DNA from: JADKIH01 sp031385005
GTDB taxonomy: Bacteria > Bacteroidota > Bacteroidia > AKYH767-A > 2013-40CM-41-45
DNA: 64,000 nucleotides
Direction: 5' to 3'
Assembly: GCA_031385005.1 (NCBI GenBank)
Contig: JANNBB010000056.1
Coordinates: 48,065-112,064 of the forward strand
Position 1 is the stretch's first letter, and each line of letters opens with the position of its first letter. Both the position numbers and the translations under genes were made by a program. Shown piece after piece: positions 26,992 to 36,347 of this stretch. Below the pieces are notes generated by a model that did no database searches, was not told where the DNA came from, and worked only from the letters and a program-made list of their open reading frames with translations.

Positions 26992-28389
26992 TCAGACAAA
27001 AATTTTACCCGGATTTAAAATGCCGTTTGGATCGAACAAATCTTTAATTCCTTTCATCAGATTCAGTTGCGTCTTGTTGAAAGCGATGTCCATGTATCCT
27101 TTCTGTACATAACCGATACCATGTTCGCCGGAAATTGTACCGCCTAATGAAACACAAAGCTGAAAAATTTCGCGAATCCCAAGAGGCACTTTTGTATTCC
27201 AGTCTTCATCGGAGATATTTTCTTTGATGATATTGACATGCAGATTTCCGTCGCCGGCATGACCGTAGCACACACTACGGAAACCGTATTTCGCACCGAT
27301 TGCTTTCACACCTTTGAGTAACACAGGTAATTCGGCACGTGGAACAACGGTGTCTTCTTCTTTATAAATGGAATGTGATTTGACAGCTTCGCCGGCAGAG
27401 CGTCTGGCTCTCCACAAGTCGGCCTTCTGTTGAGCACTGTCGGCAAATAAAATTTCATCGCATTCAAACTGATACATTAACTCTGAAATTTTTTCGCATT
27501 CTTTAAACAAGACATCGCGATCGGTTCCGTCAACTTCGATAAAAAGTTGAGCGTTGATTCCATCCTTAAGTGGAATTTTTACATCCACATACTTCATCAC
27601 ATATTCGATACAATCACGTTCCATGAACTCGAGGGCAGATGGAGTAATGCCGGCACGAAAAATGGCTGACACTGCTTCACAAGCCTTTTCAGAACTATAA
27701 AAAGGAACCAGCATCAGTAAATTCTCAGTAGGAAGCGGAAGTAACTTGAAAACAATTTTTGTGATAATCCCCAAGGTGCCTTCGCTTCCAACAATCAATT
27801 GTGTAAGATTATAACCGGTAGAATTTTTGAGTACGTTAGCACCGGTCCAGATTATTTCTCCGGTTGGAAGCACCAATTCGCAATTCAAAACATAGTCCTT
27901 GGTAACACCATATTTTACAGCCTTGGGTCCGCCTGCACTCTCGGCAAGATTACCACCAAGAAAACAACTTCCGCGACTGGCAGGATCGGGAGGATAGAAA
28001 AGATTTTTTTGCATTACGGCTTCCTGAAAAACCTGATTGATCACTCCCGGTTCGACGGTAGCTTGTAAATTCCTTTCATCGATTTCAATAATTTTATTGA
28101 GGCGACTCATTGCAACGACAACACCACCATGAACAGGTAATGCTCCGCCGCTTAATCCGGTTCCCGCGCCACGAGGTGTAACAGGAATTTTTTCTCTGTT
28201 ACATATTTTCAATATGTCGGAAATTTCCTGTGCATTCGAAGGAAATAAAACCAGTTCGGGAAAAAAACGAAGGTCTTCGGTATAATCTCTTCCGTTTTGT
28301 GCTAAAACTTCTTTATCAATGGAAGTATGTAATTCGCCAACGATGGCCGCAAATTCTTTGACTAATTCTGCGGTAATTTTTTTAAACAT
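26992..28389 (-). CDS. FAD-linked oxidase (GlcD / D-lactate dehydrogenase-like)
   Basis: A 465-residue flavoprotein of the D-2-hydroxyacid dehydrogenase type, oxidising glycolate, D-lactate or a similar acid. The FAD_binding_4 domain shows TPRGAGTGLSGGALP, VEPGVINQ and GSEGTLGIIT. The C-terminal FAD_oxidase_C domain shows VCYGHAGDGNLHVN and GEHGIGYVQKGYM. Length matches single-subunit GlcD-like enzymes. Its start overlaps the stop of the next gene upstream (TAATG) by one base. Which hydroxyacid is used cannot be told. Confidence 0.9.
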   Translation of the reverse strand: MFKKITAELVKEFAAIVGELHTSIDKEVLAQNGRDYTEDLRFFPELVLFPSNAQEISDILKICNREKIPVTPRGAGTGLSGGALPVHGGVVVAMSRLNKIIEIDERNLQATVEPGVINQVFQEAVMQKNLFYPPDPASRGSCFLGGNLAESAGGPKAVKYGVTKDYVLNCELVLPTGEIIWTGANVLKNSTGYNLTQLIVGSEGTLGIITKIVFKLLPLPTENLLMLVPFYSSEKACEAVSAIFRAGITPSALEFMERDCIEYVMKYVDVKIPLKDGINAQLFIEVDGTDRDVLFKECEKISELMYQFECDEILFADSAQQKADLWRARRSAGEAVKSHSIYKEEDTVVPRAELPVLLKGVKAIGAKYGFRSVCYGHAGDGNLHVNIIKENISDEDWNTKVPLGIREIFQLCVSLGGTISGEHGIGYVQKGYMDIAFNKTQLNLMKGIKDLFDPNGILNPGKIFV

Positions 28390-29747
28390 TATCTCTTTTT
28401 TTTCGGTATCGGTTTTTTATAAGCAGTATCAGTTTTCAATACATACTTGAAGATGCTGATGGAACCTGTCGCTTCTCCTGTGTCGTCACCTAAAAAGAAG
28501 ATTTCATTTCCTGAAACCTTGGTAGCGATTATATATGAAAGTCCGTAAATTGCGGAATCGGCATAACTCCATCCAATGGAATCACCGGCAAGTACTCCAA
28601 TATAAGGCATTAACGTACTCTCCGGGTGAGTAACCTTAGATCCCAAAATGAGATTGCTTCCATTCACCTCATAGCAATTCATAAAATTAATATCTGTTGG
28701 AGCTTTGAGCAAAAATTTCTCTTTCCCTCCTTTTGTAAAAGCATTCAGAAAAGTTGAATTTTCTGAAATGTTATAATCGTTGCATCCACCGACAAGGAAA
28801 ATGGAATTTTTTGTTGGGTTAAGAGATAAGGCCAGACAAGCAGCAATGCGTCCATTGTAATAACTTTCCTGAATGAGATTGCCGCCTCTTGAATATTTCA
28901 AAACCGGAATATCTGAACGGCTATTCGAACTGTTTATGAATCCTGAAACATATATGTTCATCGAATCGTCAGTGGCTAAAAACTGTCCGAAGTCACTTTG
29001 AGACAATACACCGTCGTAAATTCTTTCCCATTTTTTATCACCGTTACTGTTGTATTTCTGAAGGAGCATATCGGCTGAATGCAGGCCGCTATTTGATGTT
29101 CCACACACGTAAACGTTACTCGAATCGTCAGTTAAAATACTGTTGGCTACATCCATTTCACGAGTGGCATACGTTTTTTTCCAGGAAAAGGAGGCATCGG
29201 ACTGACACCGAAAAACGACCATGTTAATGCCGGAGTCGACAGATGTTTCATAGCCGGCAACAAATACATTTCCTTTTGAATCGGTGGTGATGGCTGTTCC
29301 ACAATCAAACAAGTGGCTTGGACCATCATAAATATTATCGTTGACCGGAATGCCATCAGAATTAAATTTAACAACTAAAAGATCGCCGTTGTTGGGTTTC
29401 AACTTAGCCATTCCGCAAACCCAAATATTGCCCTCAAAATCGAGGCACATGGCAAAAGGAATATCATCGCCTTGTTTAGGGTTGTTGTAGGTCCTTACCC
29501 ATTCCTCTTTTCCGTCAGGATTTACTTTTATTAAAAGTACGTCTTTAGTTGAGTCTGTTTTCCAGGTGGTTCCGAGAATGTAACAATTACCTGATTTATC
29601 GATTAGAAAATCGTTGGCTTTATTAATGCTATTTAGGGAGTTTTTGATGTTATTTCCCCATATTTTATCCATTTTAAATTGAGCAAATGAGTCAAAATGA
29701 GTCATTAAAAGAAAGAAGAAAAGACAATACCAATTTCCGGATTTCAT
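28389..29747 (-). CDS. Secreted beta-propeller repeat protein (SBBP-like)
   Basis: A 452-residue protein with a signal peptide after the ATG at 29747 (SGNWYCLFFFLLMTHFDSFA). It contains about six repeats of an SBBP-like blade with the pattern D-x-x-GNxYxxG followed by a KYNSNGxxxW-type strand (examples DKSGNCYILG, DSKGNVFVAG, DDSSNVYVCG, DDSMNIYVSG). These fold as a beta-propeller and are common on the Bacteroidetes surface. The C-terminus ends in basic residues (PIPKKKR) with no T9SS domain. The frame is open to 29837, but the later ATG gives a proper signal peptide. Confidence 0.78.
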   Translation of the reverse strand: MKSGNWYCLFFFLLMTHFDSFAQFKMDKIWGNNIKNSLNSINKANDFLIDKSGNCYILGTTWKTDSTKDVLLIKVNPDGKEEWVRTYNNPKQGDDIPFAMCLDFEGNIWVCGMAKLKPNNGDLLVVKFNSDGIPVNDNIYDGPSHLFDCGTAITTDSKGNVFVAGYETSVDSGINMVVFRCQSDASFSWKKTYATREMDVANSILTDDSSNVYVCGTSNSGLHSADMLLQKYNSNGDKKWERIYDGVLSQSDFGQFLATDDSMNIYVSGFINSSNSRSDIPVLKYSRGGNLIQESYYNGRIAACLALSLNPTKNSIFLVGGCNDYNISENSTFLNAFTKGGKEKFLLKAPTDINFMNCYEVNGSNLILGSKVTHPESTLMPYIGVLAGDSIGWSYADSAIYGLSYIIATKVSGNEIFFLGDDTGEATGSISIFKYVLKTDTAYKKPIPKKKR

Positions 29748-29966
29748 GGTTTGGAAAGTTAATGAATTGAAGGACATTTTCAGTCTAAAACAGGATGACA
29801 AAGTACAAAGAAAACCATAAAATTCAGTTTTTGGCAATGAAATGGATAAGTAAATAAAAAGTTATTAAACAACGTTGTAAAATAGTCATTTTACTTGAAC
29901 AGATACTTTAAGCAAAAACCAATTCCAATATATTAGAAGAACTGCATAGGAAGAGTTAGTTTATAC

Positions 29967-29997
29967 TTTGTACTTTGTTTGCACTTTAGTACCTTTA
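29967..29997 (+). promoter_or_regulatory. Candidate Bacteroidetes promoter for the DUF3127 gene
   Basis: TTTG (29967-29970), 19 bases, then TACCTTTA (29990-29997), close to TTTG-N19-TAnnTTTG with one mismatch in the -7. The ATG lies 16 bases downstream. Confidence 0.5.
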
Positions 29998-30012
29998 CAA
30001 AAAACAAAAAAC

Positions 30013-30369
30013 ATGCAAATCACAGGAATTATAAAAGTAAAAAAGGACGAACAAAGCGTTAGCGAAAAGTTCAAAAAAAGAGAATTTGTTTTAACAGATA
30101 ATTCATCTCAGTACCCACAATATATCAGTTTGCAACTTACGCAAGATCGTTGTTCGTTACTTGATCAAGTGCAGGTTGGAGAAAATGTAGTTGTACATTT
30201 CAATATCAGAGGTCGTGAGTGGACAAGCCCACAGGGTGAGATAAAATATTTCAATACGCTGGAGGCATGGAAAATTGATCGTATGGCCGGTGGAGCAAGT
30301 CAGTCTGCTGCACCTGAATATGCTGAAAACACACAAGGACCTCAGGATAAAGACGATCTTCCTTTTTAA
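30013..30369 (+). CDS. DUF3127 domain protein
   Basis: A 118-residue protein with the DUF3127 domain (QITGIIKVKK, REFVLTDNSSQYPQYISLQL, RGREWTSPQGEIKYFNTLEAWKI). It has an OB-like beta-rich core followed by an acidic, disordered tail ending DDLPF. That tail resembles single-stranded DNA-binding protein tails, which end in acidic residues plus Phe and recruit partner enzymes. The family is found in Bacteroidetes and its role is unknown. The ATG at 30013 is supported by the upstream promoter and by the frame before it having no sensible N-terminus. A strong hairpin terminator follows. Confidence 0.85.
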   Translation: MQITGIIKVKKDEQSVSEKFKKREFVLTDNSSQYPQYISLQLTQDRCSLLDQVQVGENVVVHFNIRGREWTSPQGEIKYFNTLEAWKIDRMAGGASQSAAPEYAENTQGPQDKDDLPF

Positions 30370-30383
30370 TCTTAAGATTTTAT

Positions 30384-30427
30384 AAAAAAATAGCAGATTG
30401 AAATACTTTCAGTCTGCTATTTTTTTT
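30384..30427. terminator. Bidirectional intrinsic terminator
   Basis: A 12-bp stem with one G-T pair (AGCAGATTGAAA with TTTCAGTCTGCT) closes on a three-base loop. It is flanked by an A run on the left and a T run on the right, so it can end both the plus-strand DUF3127 gene and the minus-strand FKBP gene, which converge here. Confidence 0.85.
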
Positions 30428-30442
30428 GACAATAAACTTTTC

Positions 30443-30934
30443 TTAGTGAACGTGGCCGTGAGAAATCTCTTCCGCGCTGGCATCACGAATTTCCAGAATC
30501 TTTCCGGTAAAATGTAAAAGATGTCCTGCTAAAGGATGATTAAAATCCATCGTAACAGTTGTTTCATCATACCCTCTTACAGTTCCATTCATGATGTTAC
30601 CATCGCCATCATTTAGCGGAAGGACATTACCAAGTTTCAATAAATTAAAATCCACAACACCTTCGACTTTAAAAATATCGATAGGAAGTTTGATTACAGC
30701 AGACTCATCTGTTTGACCATATGCATCTTCGGATTCAATACTGAAGTCGAAGGAATCACCTAATGATTTACCTTCTAAGCCCCTTTCAAAGCCGGGAATC
30801 ATCATTCCCAAACCATAAATAAATTGAAGCGGATTAGAACTATCTGCCGTCTCAACATGCTGCCTGTCACTCCCCGGCAGATTGGAGGATAGATTGTAAG
30901 AAACCGTTACAACCTTGTTTTTTGAAATCTGCAT
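30443..30934 (-). CDS. slyD: FKBP-type peptidyl-prolyl isomerase, SlyD-like
   Basis: A 163-residue cytoplasmic prolyl isomerase/chaperone. It has the FKBP core (VTVSYNLSS, GLGMMIPGFERGLEGKSLGD) with the inserted flap domain (ESEDAYGQTDESAV through GNIMNGTVRGYDETTVTMDFNHPLAG), as in SlyD. The C-terminal tail is short and carries a few His (HGHVH) rather than the long metal-binding tail of E. coli. It converges on the DUF3127 gene across a shared terminator. Confidence 0.9.
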   Translation of the reverse strand: MQISKNKVVTVSYNLSSNLPGSDRQHVETADSSNPLQFIYGLGMMIPGFERGLEGKSLGDSFDFSIESEDAYGQTDESAVIKLPIDIFKVEGVVDFNLLKLGNVLPLNDGDGNIMNGTVRGYDETTVTMDFNHPLAGHLLHFTGKILEIRDASAEEISHGHVH

Positions 30935-31026
30935 TTTTTGTTTTTTTGCAAAGATAAGATTTTTTTTATTCGTTAATTAACTAATAAGCTAATTACTACA
31001 TTAGTGGCGAAGAAAATCATAACTCA

Positions 31027-32037
31027 ATGGATTCATTAACACATACGGTGCTTGGGGCTTGTATTGGAGAGGTATTAGCGGGGAAGAAAATGGGAAAGAA
31101 GGCCATGTTATGGGGAGCTTTGGCGAATAATATTCCTGATATCGATGTCATCACTTCATTTTGGATGAGCCAAGCCGATTCTTTATTAGCACATCGGGGT
31201 TTTACCCATTCCATTTTATTTGCGTTAACCTTTCCATTGTTATTAGGGTATCTTTTCAAAAGATACAACAAAAATAAAAACATGCTTTTTCGCGATTGGG
31301 TAATACTCTTTGGAAGTGGCATGTTTGTGCATATTTTCATCGATGCACTTACCTGCTATGGAACCGGATGGTATGAACCATTTAATCACTGTCGTGTAAC
31401 CATGAATGTATTATTTGTTGCTGATCCCTTTTATACGTTTTCACTATTGGTAAGCTTCCTTGCGCTTTTGATTATTCGCTCACAAAAAAATATCAGAAAA
31501 AAAATTGCGCTATGGGGAATCGGAATCAGTTGCTTGTATGTATTATATGCATTGAGCAATAAATGGACGATTGACAAGCACATGAAAGCAGAGTTGAATC
31601 GGCAAAATATTGCTTTTTCAAACTACTCCTCTACTCCTGCTCCACTGAATAATTTCCTTTGGTACTTAATTGCAAAAAACGATTCAGGATTTTATGTTGG
31701 GTATCGTTCCGTATTTGATAAAAACGATGCTATCCAATTTACTTACCGTCCGCAAAATGAAAATTTACTGAATGATTTTCCTGTTGATGCTGATTTGCTA
31801 AAGTTAAAGCGATTTGCAAAAGGATATTATACACTTGAAAATATTGGCGATAGCATTTACTTTAACGATATACGTTTTGGAAGTGCGGGCGGCTGGGCCG
31901 ACCCATCGGCTGAATTTGTTTTCCGGTATTGCCTGAATAAAAATGCGAATAACGATCTCGTAATTCAACGAGGCAGAATGAAATCTGCCGGAAAAGATGC
32001 ATTAACTTCCCTCTGGAAAAGGGCTATGGGCGAATAA
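31027..32037 (+). CDS. YdjM-like membrane-bound metal-dependent hydrolase
   Basis: A 336-residue protein with the DUF457/YdjM signature at the N-terminus (DSLTHTVLGACIGE, WGALANNIPDIDV, HRGFTHSILFA). The conserved His and Asp are proposed metal ligands, followed by about four to five hydrophobic spans up to residue ~185 and a soluble C-terminal domain. Family members are inner-membrane proteins of uncertain substrate; ydjM itself is known in E. coli as a LexA-regulated gene. No SOS box is visible here. Confidence 0.85.
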   Translation: MDSLTHTVLGACIGEVLAGKKMGKKAMLWGALANNIPDIDVITSFWMSQADSLLAHRGFTHSILFALTFPLLLGYLFKRYNKNKNMLFRDWVILFGSGMFVHIFIDALTCYGTGWYEPFNHCRVTMNVLFVADPFYTFSLLVSFLALLIIRSQKNIRKKIALWGIGISCLYVLYALSNKWTIDKHMKAELNRQNIAFSNYSSTPAPLNNFLWYLIAKNDSGFYVGYRSVFDKNDAIQFTYRPQNENLLNDFPVDADLLKLKRFAKGYYTLENIGDSIYFNDIRFGSAGGWADPSAEFVFRYCLNKNANNDLVIQRGRMKSAGKDALTSLWKRAMGE

Positions 32038-32044
32038 AAACTTC

Positions 32045-32824
32045 TTAGAGTTCTCCGGCTTGCTCGATTAATTCTGCAATATCCAACACTTTTACTTCCC
32101 CTTCCTTGTTGAAGTTTTTTACTCCGTCTGTCATCATGGTCATGCAAAACGGACAGGCAACAGCAATGTAATCAGGATTTAATGCCAAGGCCTCTTCAGA
32201 TCGTTCAATATTTACATCCTTATTTCCTTTTTCCGGTTCTTTAAACATTTGTGCACCGCCGGCACCACAACAAAAACCTTGCTGACGCGAACGCTTCATT
32301 TCAACGAAAGCACTGTCAAGCTTCGTTATTACTTCCCGAGGCGCTTCATACACATCGTTGCCGCGTCCTAGGTAACAAGGATCGTGATAAGTAATTTTCT
32401 TTCCCTTGAAATTGCCACCGCTGATTTTTAACTTTCCATCATCCAGCAGCGATTGTATCATCTGCGAATGGTGAATGACTTCATAACTCCCGCCTAATTC
32501 CGGGTATTCATTTTTTAATGTGTTGAAACAATGCGGACAAGCAGTAACGATTTTCTTTACGCCATATCCATTTAAAACCTGAATGTTTGTTCTTGCTTGC
32601 ATTTGAAACAAGAACTCATTTCCGGCTCTCTTTGCCGGATCACCTGTACAACTTTCCTCGGTACCAAGTATGGCGAATTTTATTCCGCAATGATCCAGTA
32701 TTTTGGCAACAGCACGCGTGATTTTTTGAGCCCGTTCATCGAAACTGCCGGCACAACCAACCCAGAAAAGGATTTCAGGCGTTTCATTTCTCGAAGCATA
32801 GTCTGCAAGGGTTTGAACTTTCAT
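32045..32824 (-). CDS. (Fe-S)-binding CCG-domain protein (HdrB/LutA-like)
   Basis: A 259-residue protein with two cysteine-rich CCG modules: CPHCFNT followed by CYLGRGN and GFCCGAGGAQMF, and an N-terminal CAGSFDERA. Such subunits bind Fe-S clusters and pass electrons to thiol or quinone substrates, in heterodisulfide-reductase-like or lactate-oxidation complexes. In Bacteroidetes the gene commonly lies beside the membrane Fe-S gene found here at 36348; the two are separated by about 3.5 kb in this window. The exact reaction is unknown. Confidence 0.85.
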   Translation of the reverse strand: MKVQTLADYASRNETPEILFWVGCAGSFDERAQKITRAVAKILDHCGIKFAILGTEESCTGDPAKRAGNEFLFQMQARTNIQVLNGYGVKKIVTACPHCFNTLKNEYPELGGSYEVIHHSQMIQSLLDDGKLKISGGNFKGKKITYHDPCYLGRGNDVYEAPREVITKLDSAFVEMKRSRQQGFCCGAGGAQMFKEPEKGNKDVNIERSEEALALNPDYIAVACPFCMTMMTDGVKNFNKEGEVKVLDIAELIEQAGEL

Positions 32825-33005
32825 TGGATTTCGATATTGAGTAAAGGTAGCAGTATGAGTTTAATTGTCAAATGCCAACAAATAAAATAATCAACAATTA
32901 AGACCTAAAAATTTCTGCACCTTTACAAGAAGATAAGTCTATTTAAGAGATTGAAAATTGACAGAAGTTGTTTTCTGATTCATAAAATAACAAATTTTAT
33001 ATCGC

Positions 33006-33064
33006 AAAAAAAAATCGCTTTCTCTTTGTTGCTGTTGGCTAACAATGAGAAAGCGATTTTTTTA
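33006..33064 (-). terminator. Intrinsic terminator after the 33091-34650 gene
   Basis: AAATCGCTTTCTC pairs with GAGAAAGCGATTT, with further inner pairing of TTGTT and AACAA around a ten-base loop. The A run on the plus strand is a U run after the hairpin on the minus transcript, about 27 bases beyond the stop codon at 33091. Confidence 0.85.
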
Positions 33065-33090
33065 TTTTCTAAAAATTCCTACTAAAGAAA

Positions 33091-34650
33091 CTAGTAACTA
33101 ATTTTTTCCAAACGGAATTCAATCGTTTTTCTTTTCTTGAAGTATTCTGAAACGGCAATATAACCGGGCTTTGCAGGAGAAAAACGAATTGCACTTCCCT
33201 CTGTATTGATAGGTGAACGATTGGTTTTCAATTTTCCGTCTTCGTAAACGATAGATCCAATCATTGAATCTGATTTCTTTCCATCTTCATCTTTGCGGTT
33301 GTAATCTTTATAAACAACAAAGAAAGCATCTTTCGCTCTATCGCGTGTTGCGAATTCGAAATCGAAACCACCTGTTGACTTAATGTATTTACCAAGGATG
33401 GCAGTTCCGGCAGAAGTTGAACCTGCGGGAAGTAACACTTCGGTTTTTTTCTTCTCTACTGTCATATTATTAACCATATTGAAATCTTTATCAAATTCCA
33501 AAACCACCATATTATATACGTGAATGGATGTAGCAGCAGCACCACCACGACCTCCGGAAAGCATCATCGAAGCAACACCTGCTGCGCTCAATGTTTTTTT
33601 GTACTGTTCACCGATTGCAAAATAATGACCATCTTTTGTCTGCTCAACTGTATGCCAGTATATCCATGCATTCTGTGTGTCTTTGGATTTCTTTTCTCCA
33701 TCGTCAGTAGATTTTAATTTAGCCAGGTCTTTCGCCCACGACATTTTTTTAAATGTCAATTGTTTTCCTGTTAAATCCAATGTCATGAAATAAATTCCTA
33801 CGCTCTTTGAATTGGCCTGATCATCACCTGGAGCAAAATATTCACCGCTGATGATAATTTCATTTTTTTCTTCATTCACGTTACAAGAAAGCAAAGAAAG
33901 ATCGCTTTGGTCTTGCATAGACTTTTCCATTACTTTTTTTCCTGTTTTTCCGTCGACAATCAAAAGGTATGTATCGTATTTCTTCGACATCATTCCTTTC
34001 TTTTTAATTACATGAGCGATAACAGTGCTTGAAGTTGCATATAACATATTAGCAGCTTCCAGCATTTCAGATTTAGGGTCAGAATTATATGTCCAGGCAG
34101 GAGTAATATCATTGTTCATGGCTTCTAATGAATATCCTAATTTTTCATTTTTAGCATAGGTTTGTCTGACGAAACCATCTGCACCGCGTGACATCAATGT
34201 TGAATACTCAAAACCGTCGTTTTGTGTTCCCTGCATGATCATCATTTTTTCCATATTCGGAATATCTGAATCAGATTTTTCTCCGATCTTCTTACCGGCA
34301 ATATCAAATATCATGAAATCCATTGTTTTCTTTCCATCGAAGAAAGACATAATGAAAGCTTTGCCGTTGTATTCCATCTCAAGTAAAACTGAATTTTTTG
34401 GACGCTGGATATCAATCGATTTTACAACACCCAGATTGTTATCTAAAAGTTCCAATTTAAATGCTTCTGTTTTACGATCAACTTTATCAACCTTGTAAAA
34501 CACATAGTATCCAACGAGAACATCTTTTTCCATGATGTAACCTGTGTTACGGACACTCATCTTCATTACATTTTCAAACTTACGAGTCTGCGCAAATGTT
34601 TGCCAGCCCAATGATCCTAGTAAAAGGAATAAACAAATTAATTTTTTCAT
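33091..34650 (-). CDS. Secreted protein of unknown function, 519 aa
   Basis: Has a clean signal peptide (KKLICLFLLLGSLGWQTFAQ), so the product is periplasmic or outer-membrane. The mature protein shows repeated beta-strand patterns (for example DVLVGYYVFYKVDK, NEIIISGEYFAPG, DGHYFAIGEQYKK), suggesting a beta-propeller-like fold, and has no catalytic motif I recognise. The end (FSPAKPGYIAVSEYFKKRK) is beta-rich and basic. Its own terminator follows. Unknown function. Confidence 0.7.
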   Translation of the reverse strand: MKKLICLFLLLGSLGWQTFAQTRKFENVMKMSVRNTGYIMEKDVLVGYYVFYKVDKVDRKTEAFKLELLDNNLGVVKSIDIQRPKNSVLLEMEYNGKAFIMSFFDGKKTMDFMIFDIAGKKIGEKSDSDIPNMEKMMIMQGTQNDGFEYSTLMSRGADGFVRQTYAKNEKLGYSLEAMNNDITPAWTYNSDPKSEMLEAANMLYATSSTVIAHVIKKKGMMSKKYDTYLLIVDGKTGKKVMEKSMQDQSDLSLLSCNVNEEKNEIIISGEYFAPGDDQANSKSVGIYFMTLDLTGKQLTFKKMSWAKDLAKLKSTDDGEKKSKDTQNAWIYWHTVEQTKDGHYFAIGEQYKKTLSAAGVASMMLSGGRGGAAATSIHVYNMVVLEFDKDFNMVNNMTVEKKKTEVLLPAGSTSAGTAILGKYIKSTGGFDFEFATRDRAKDAFFVVYKDYNRKDEDGKKSDSMIGSIVYEDGKLKTNRSPINTEGSAIRFSPAKPGYIAVSEYFKKRKTIEFRLEKISY

Positions 34651-34693
34651 TCGTGTGTGATTAGGGATTTTGGTTATTACTATTTATAAATTA

Positions 34694-36172
34694 TTAATTG
34701 ATTACTAATTCGGTAAATAAATCGGTGAATTGTCCTTTCGGAAATTTTTTCAAATATTCTTCTTTCAATGAAGAAAACTCTTCTTTCTTATTACTTGTAT
34801 AAGCAGAATAAGTAAGAGCAGCTAAATAGTCTTCATATTTTTTTAAAGACTCTTGCACGGGTCTAAGCAAACAATAGCCGAGATTTGTCGCTTCTTCTCT
34901 GTTTAGATTATTAATGAAGTTAAGCATCTTATTATAATTAACTTCATAATTATTTAAAGGCAATGGAAATTCAGTACCTACTTTATGTGTCTTTTGCAAA
35001 TGACTTAATCTCGAAAATCCAAAAGCCAGATATACCCGGGCAAATAGATTTTCAGGATATTCAATCATTGAGTGATAGGCATAAAACATCATTCGTCCCA
35101 TGTTTTGACGAAGAAACATGGAATTGATATTTTCAGATTCGGCCTTCATGCTCAATCCACGGAAAGCAAAGGAATCCGTCATAAATAAAGTTCCAATCGC
35201 TGCCTGACTCTGCGGGAATTGTCTCAAAATAGCTTCCTTTCTAACCTTGCAATCGGGATGTGTCTTTAATGAATCTTCCAATACATCCTTTTCATCTTCA
35301 ATTACCATAAGCGAAGAGTGATGTTCTTGTGGCTCCCATTTAGCACGGTAGGGATAATCCGGACAATTTAAAACCTTAGAAAGAGCGATAGGGTCTCTGT
35401 CGTAAAACAAATCAATAGAATCTAAAAGTTCAATAGTTGACAAAGCGGCATTTCTATCGAATTTCGTTTTGGAAAAAAATAAAAATCCTACCGAATCTGC
35501 TGCAAGCTCTTCTTGTCTGTTGAAACGCATATCAGAAATCAAACTCGGCATAATGAGATTTTCCAGCTTTTCTTTAACGTTATATTCTTCTTTTAATGTT
35601 TTATTCAGACTTTTCACGAAGGCCTTATTGGTGTATTTTTCTGCTTTTGCATACAGACCTGCTTTGGTGTGTTCAAGAACCTGATGAGCTAATTCATGGC
35701 AGAGTACAAAAATAATTTCAGCGTCATTTTGAACCTTGTTCAATAAGCCGATATTGAAAATAATGTTGTCATCTCCTGTGCTGTATGCATTAGGAACGGT
35801 GCTGCGTGAAACAAACAATTGTATTTTTGGATTGATGGATGGGTTGGCATTCAATACCTGCTGCATCAATTTGTTCAAATACTTTTCAATTTCGCCTCCA
35901 ATTAAAAACTCTCCATCTTCAATGGATATTTTGAAATATTCGAGTCTGTTTTTATATCTGTTCGAAATATATTCTTTCTGTTCTTTCGGCCTTCCTTCCA
36001 AAGCAAGAATATCGGAGTCCATTCTCTTTTTGATTTTCTCAAAACGATCAGGAGCAATTTTTACCAAGGTATCAGGAACATACATGGTAATCGCTCTTTC
36101 TTGAGCAGAACCACTCAGTATCATGAATAACATGGCAAGAAATAACCCGAGAAATACTTGATTTTTTTTCAC
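34694..36172 (-). CDS. M48 family zinc metalloprotease
   Basis: A 492-residue periplasmic protease of the BepA/Ste24 type. It has a signal peptide (NQVFLGLFLAML to GSAQ), the zinc motif HELAH near residue 160 with preceding FVLC, and a third-ligand Glu in RQEELAADSVG. The C-terminal half is helical and may form repeats. BepA-type enzymes check outer-membrane protein assembly, LptD among them, and an lptD-like gene lies 4 kb away, which is suggestive only. The start is GTG at 36172; a TTG two codons earlier is the alternative. Confidence 0.85.
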   Translation of the reverse strand: MKKNQVFLGLFLAMLFMILSGSAQERAITMYVPDTLVKIAPDRFEKIKKRMDSDILALEGRPKEQKEYISNRYKNRLEYFKISIEDGEFLIGGEIEKYLNKLMQQVLNANPSINPKIQLFVSRSTVPNAYSTGDDNIIFNIGLLNKVQNDAEIIFVLCHELAHQVLEHTKAGLYAKAEKYTNKAFVKSLNKTLKEEYNVKEKLENLIMPSLISDMRFNRQEELAADSVGFLFFSKTKFDRNAALSTIELLDSIDLFYDRDPIALSKVLNCPDYPYRAKWEPQEHHSSLMVIEDEKDVLEDSLKTHPDCKVRKEAILRQFPQSQAAIGTLFMTDSFAFRGLSMKAESENINSMFLRQNMGRMMFYAYHSMIEYPENLFARVYLAFGFSRLSHLQKTHKVGTEFPLPLNNYEVNYNKMLNFINNLNREEATNLGYCLLRPVQESLKKYEDYLAALTYSAYTSNKKEEFSSLKEEYLKKFPKGQFTDLFTELVIN

Positions 36173-36347
36173 TAACAATAAATGAGTATGCGAGTTAAGA
36201 ATTTTTTATTGAATGGGAAATTTTATTTGATAATCGGGTAATTTCTACCTGTATTACCTTAAAATTGTCTGAAAAAACAACAGAAAAACAAGATTTTTAT
36301 GAGATTGAACGAAAAGAAATCCTATCTTATTATTCTTATAAAACGCT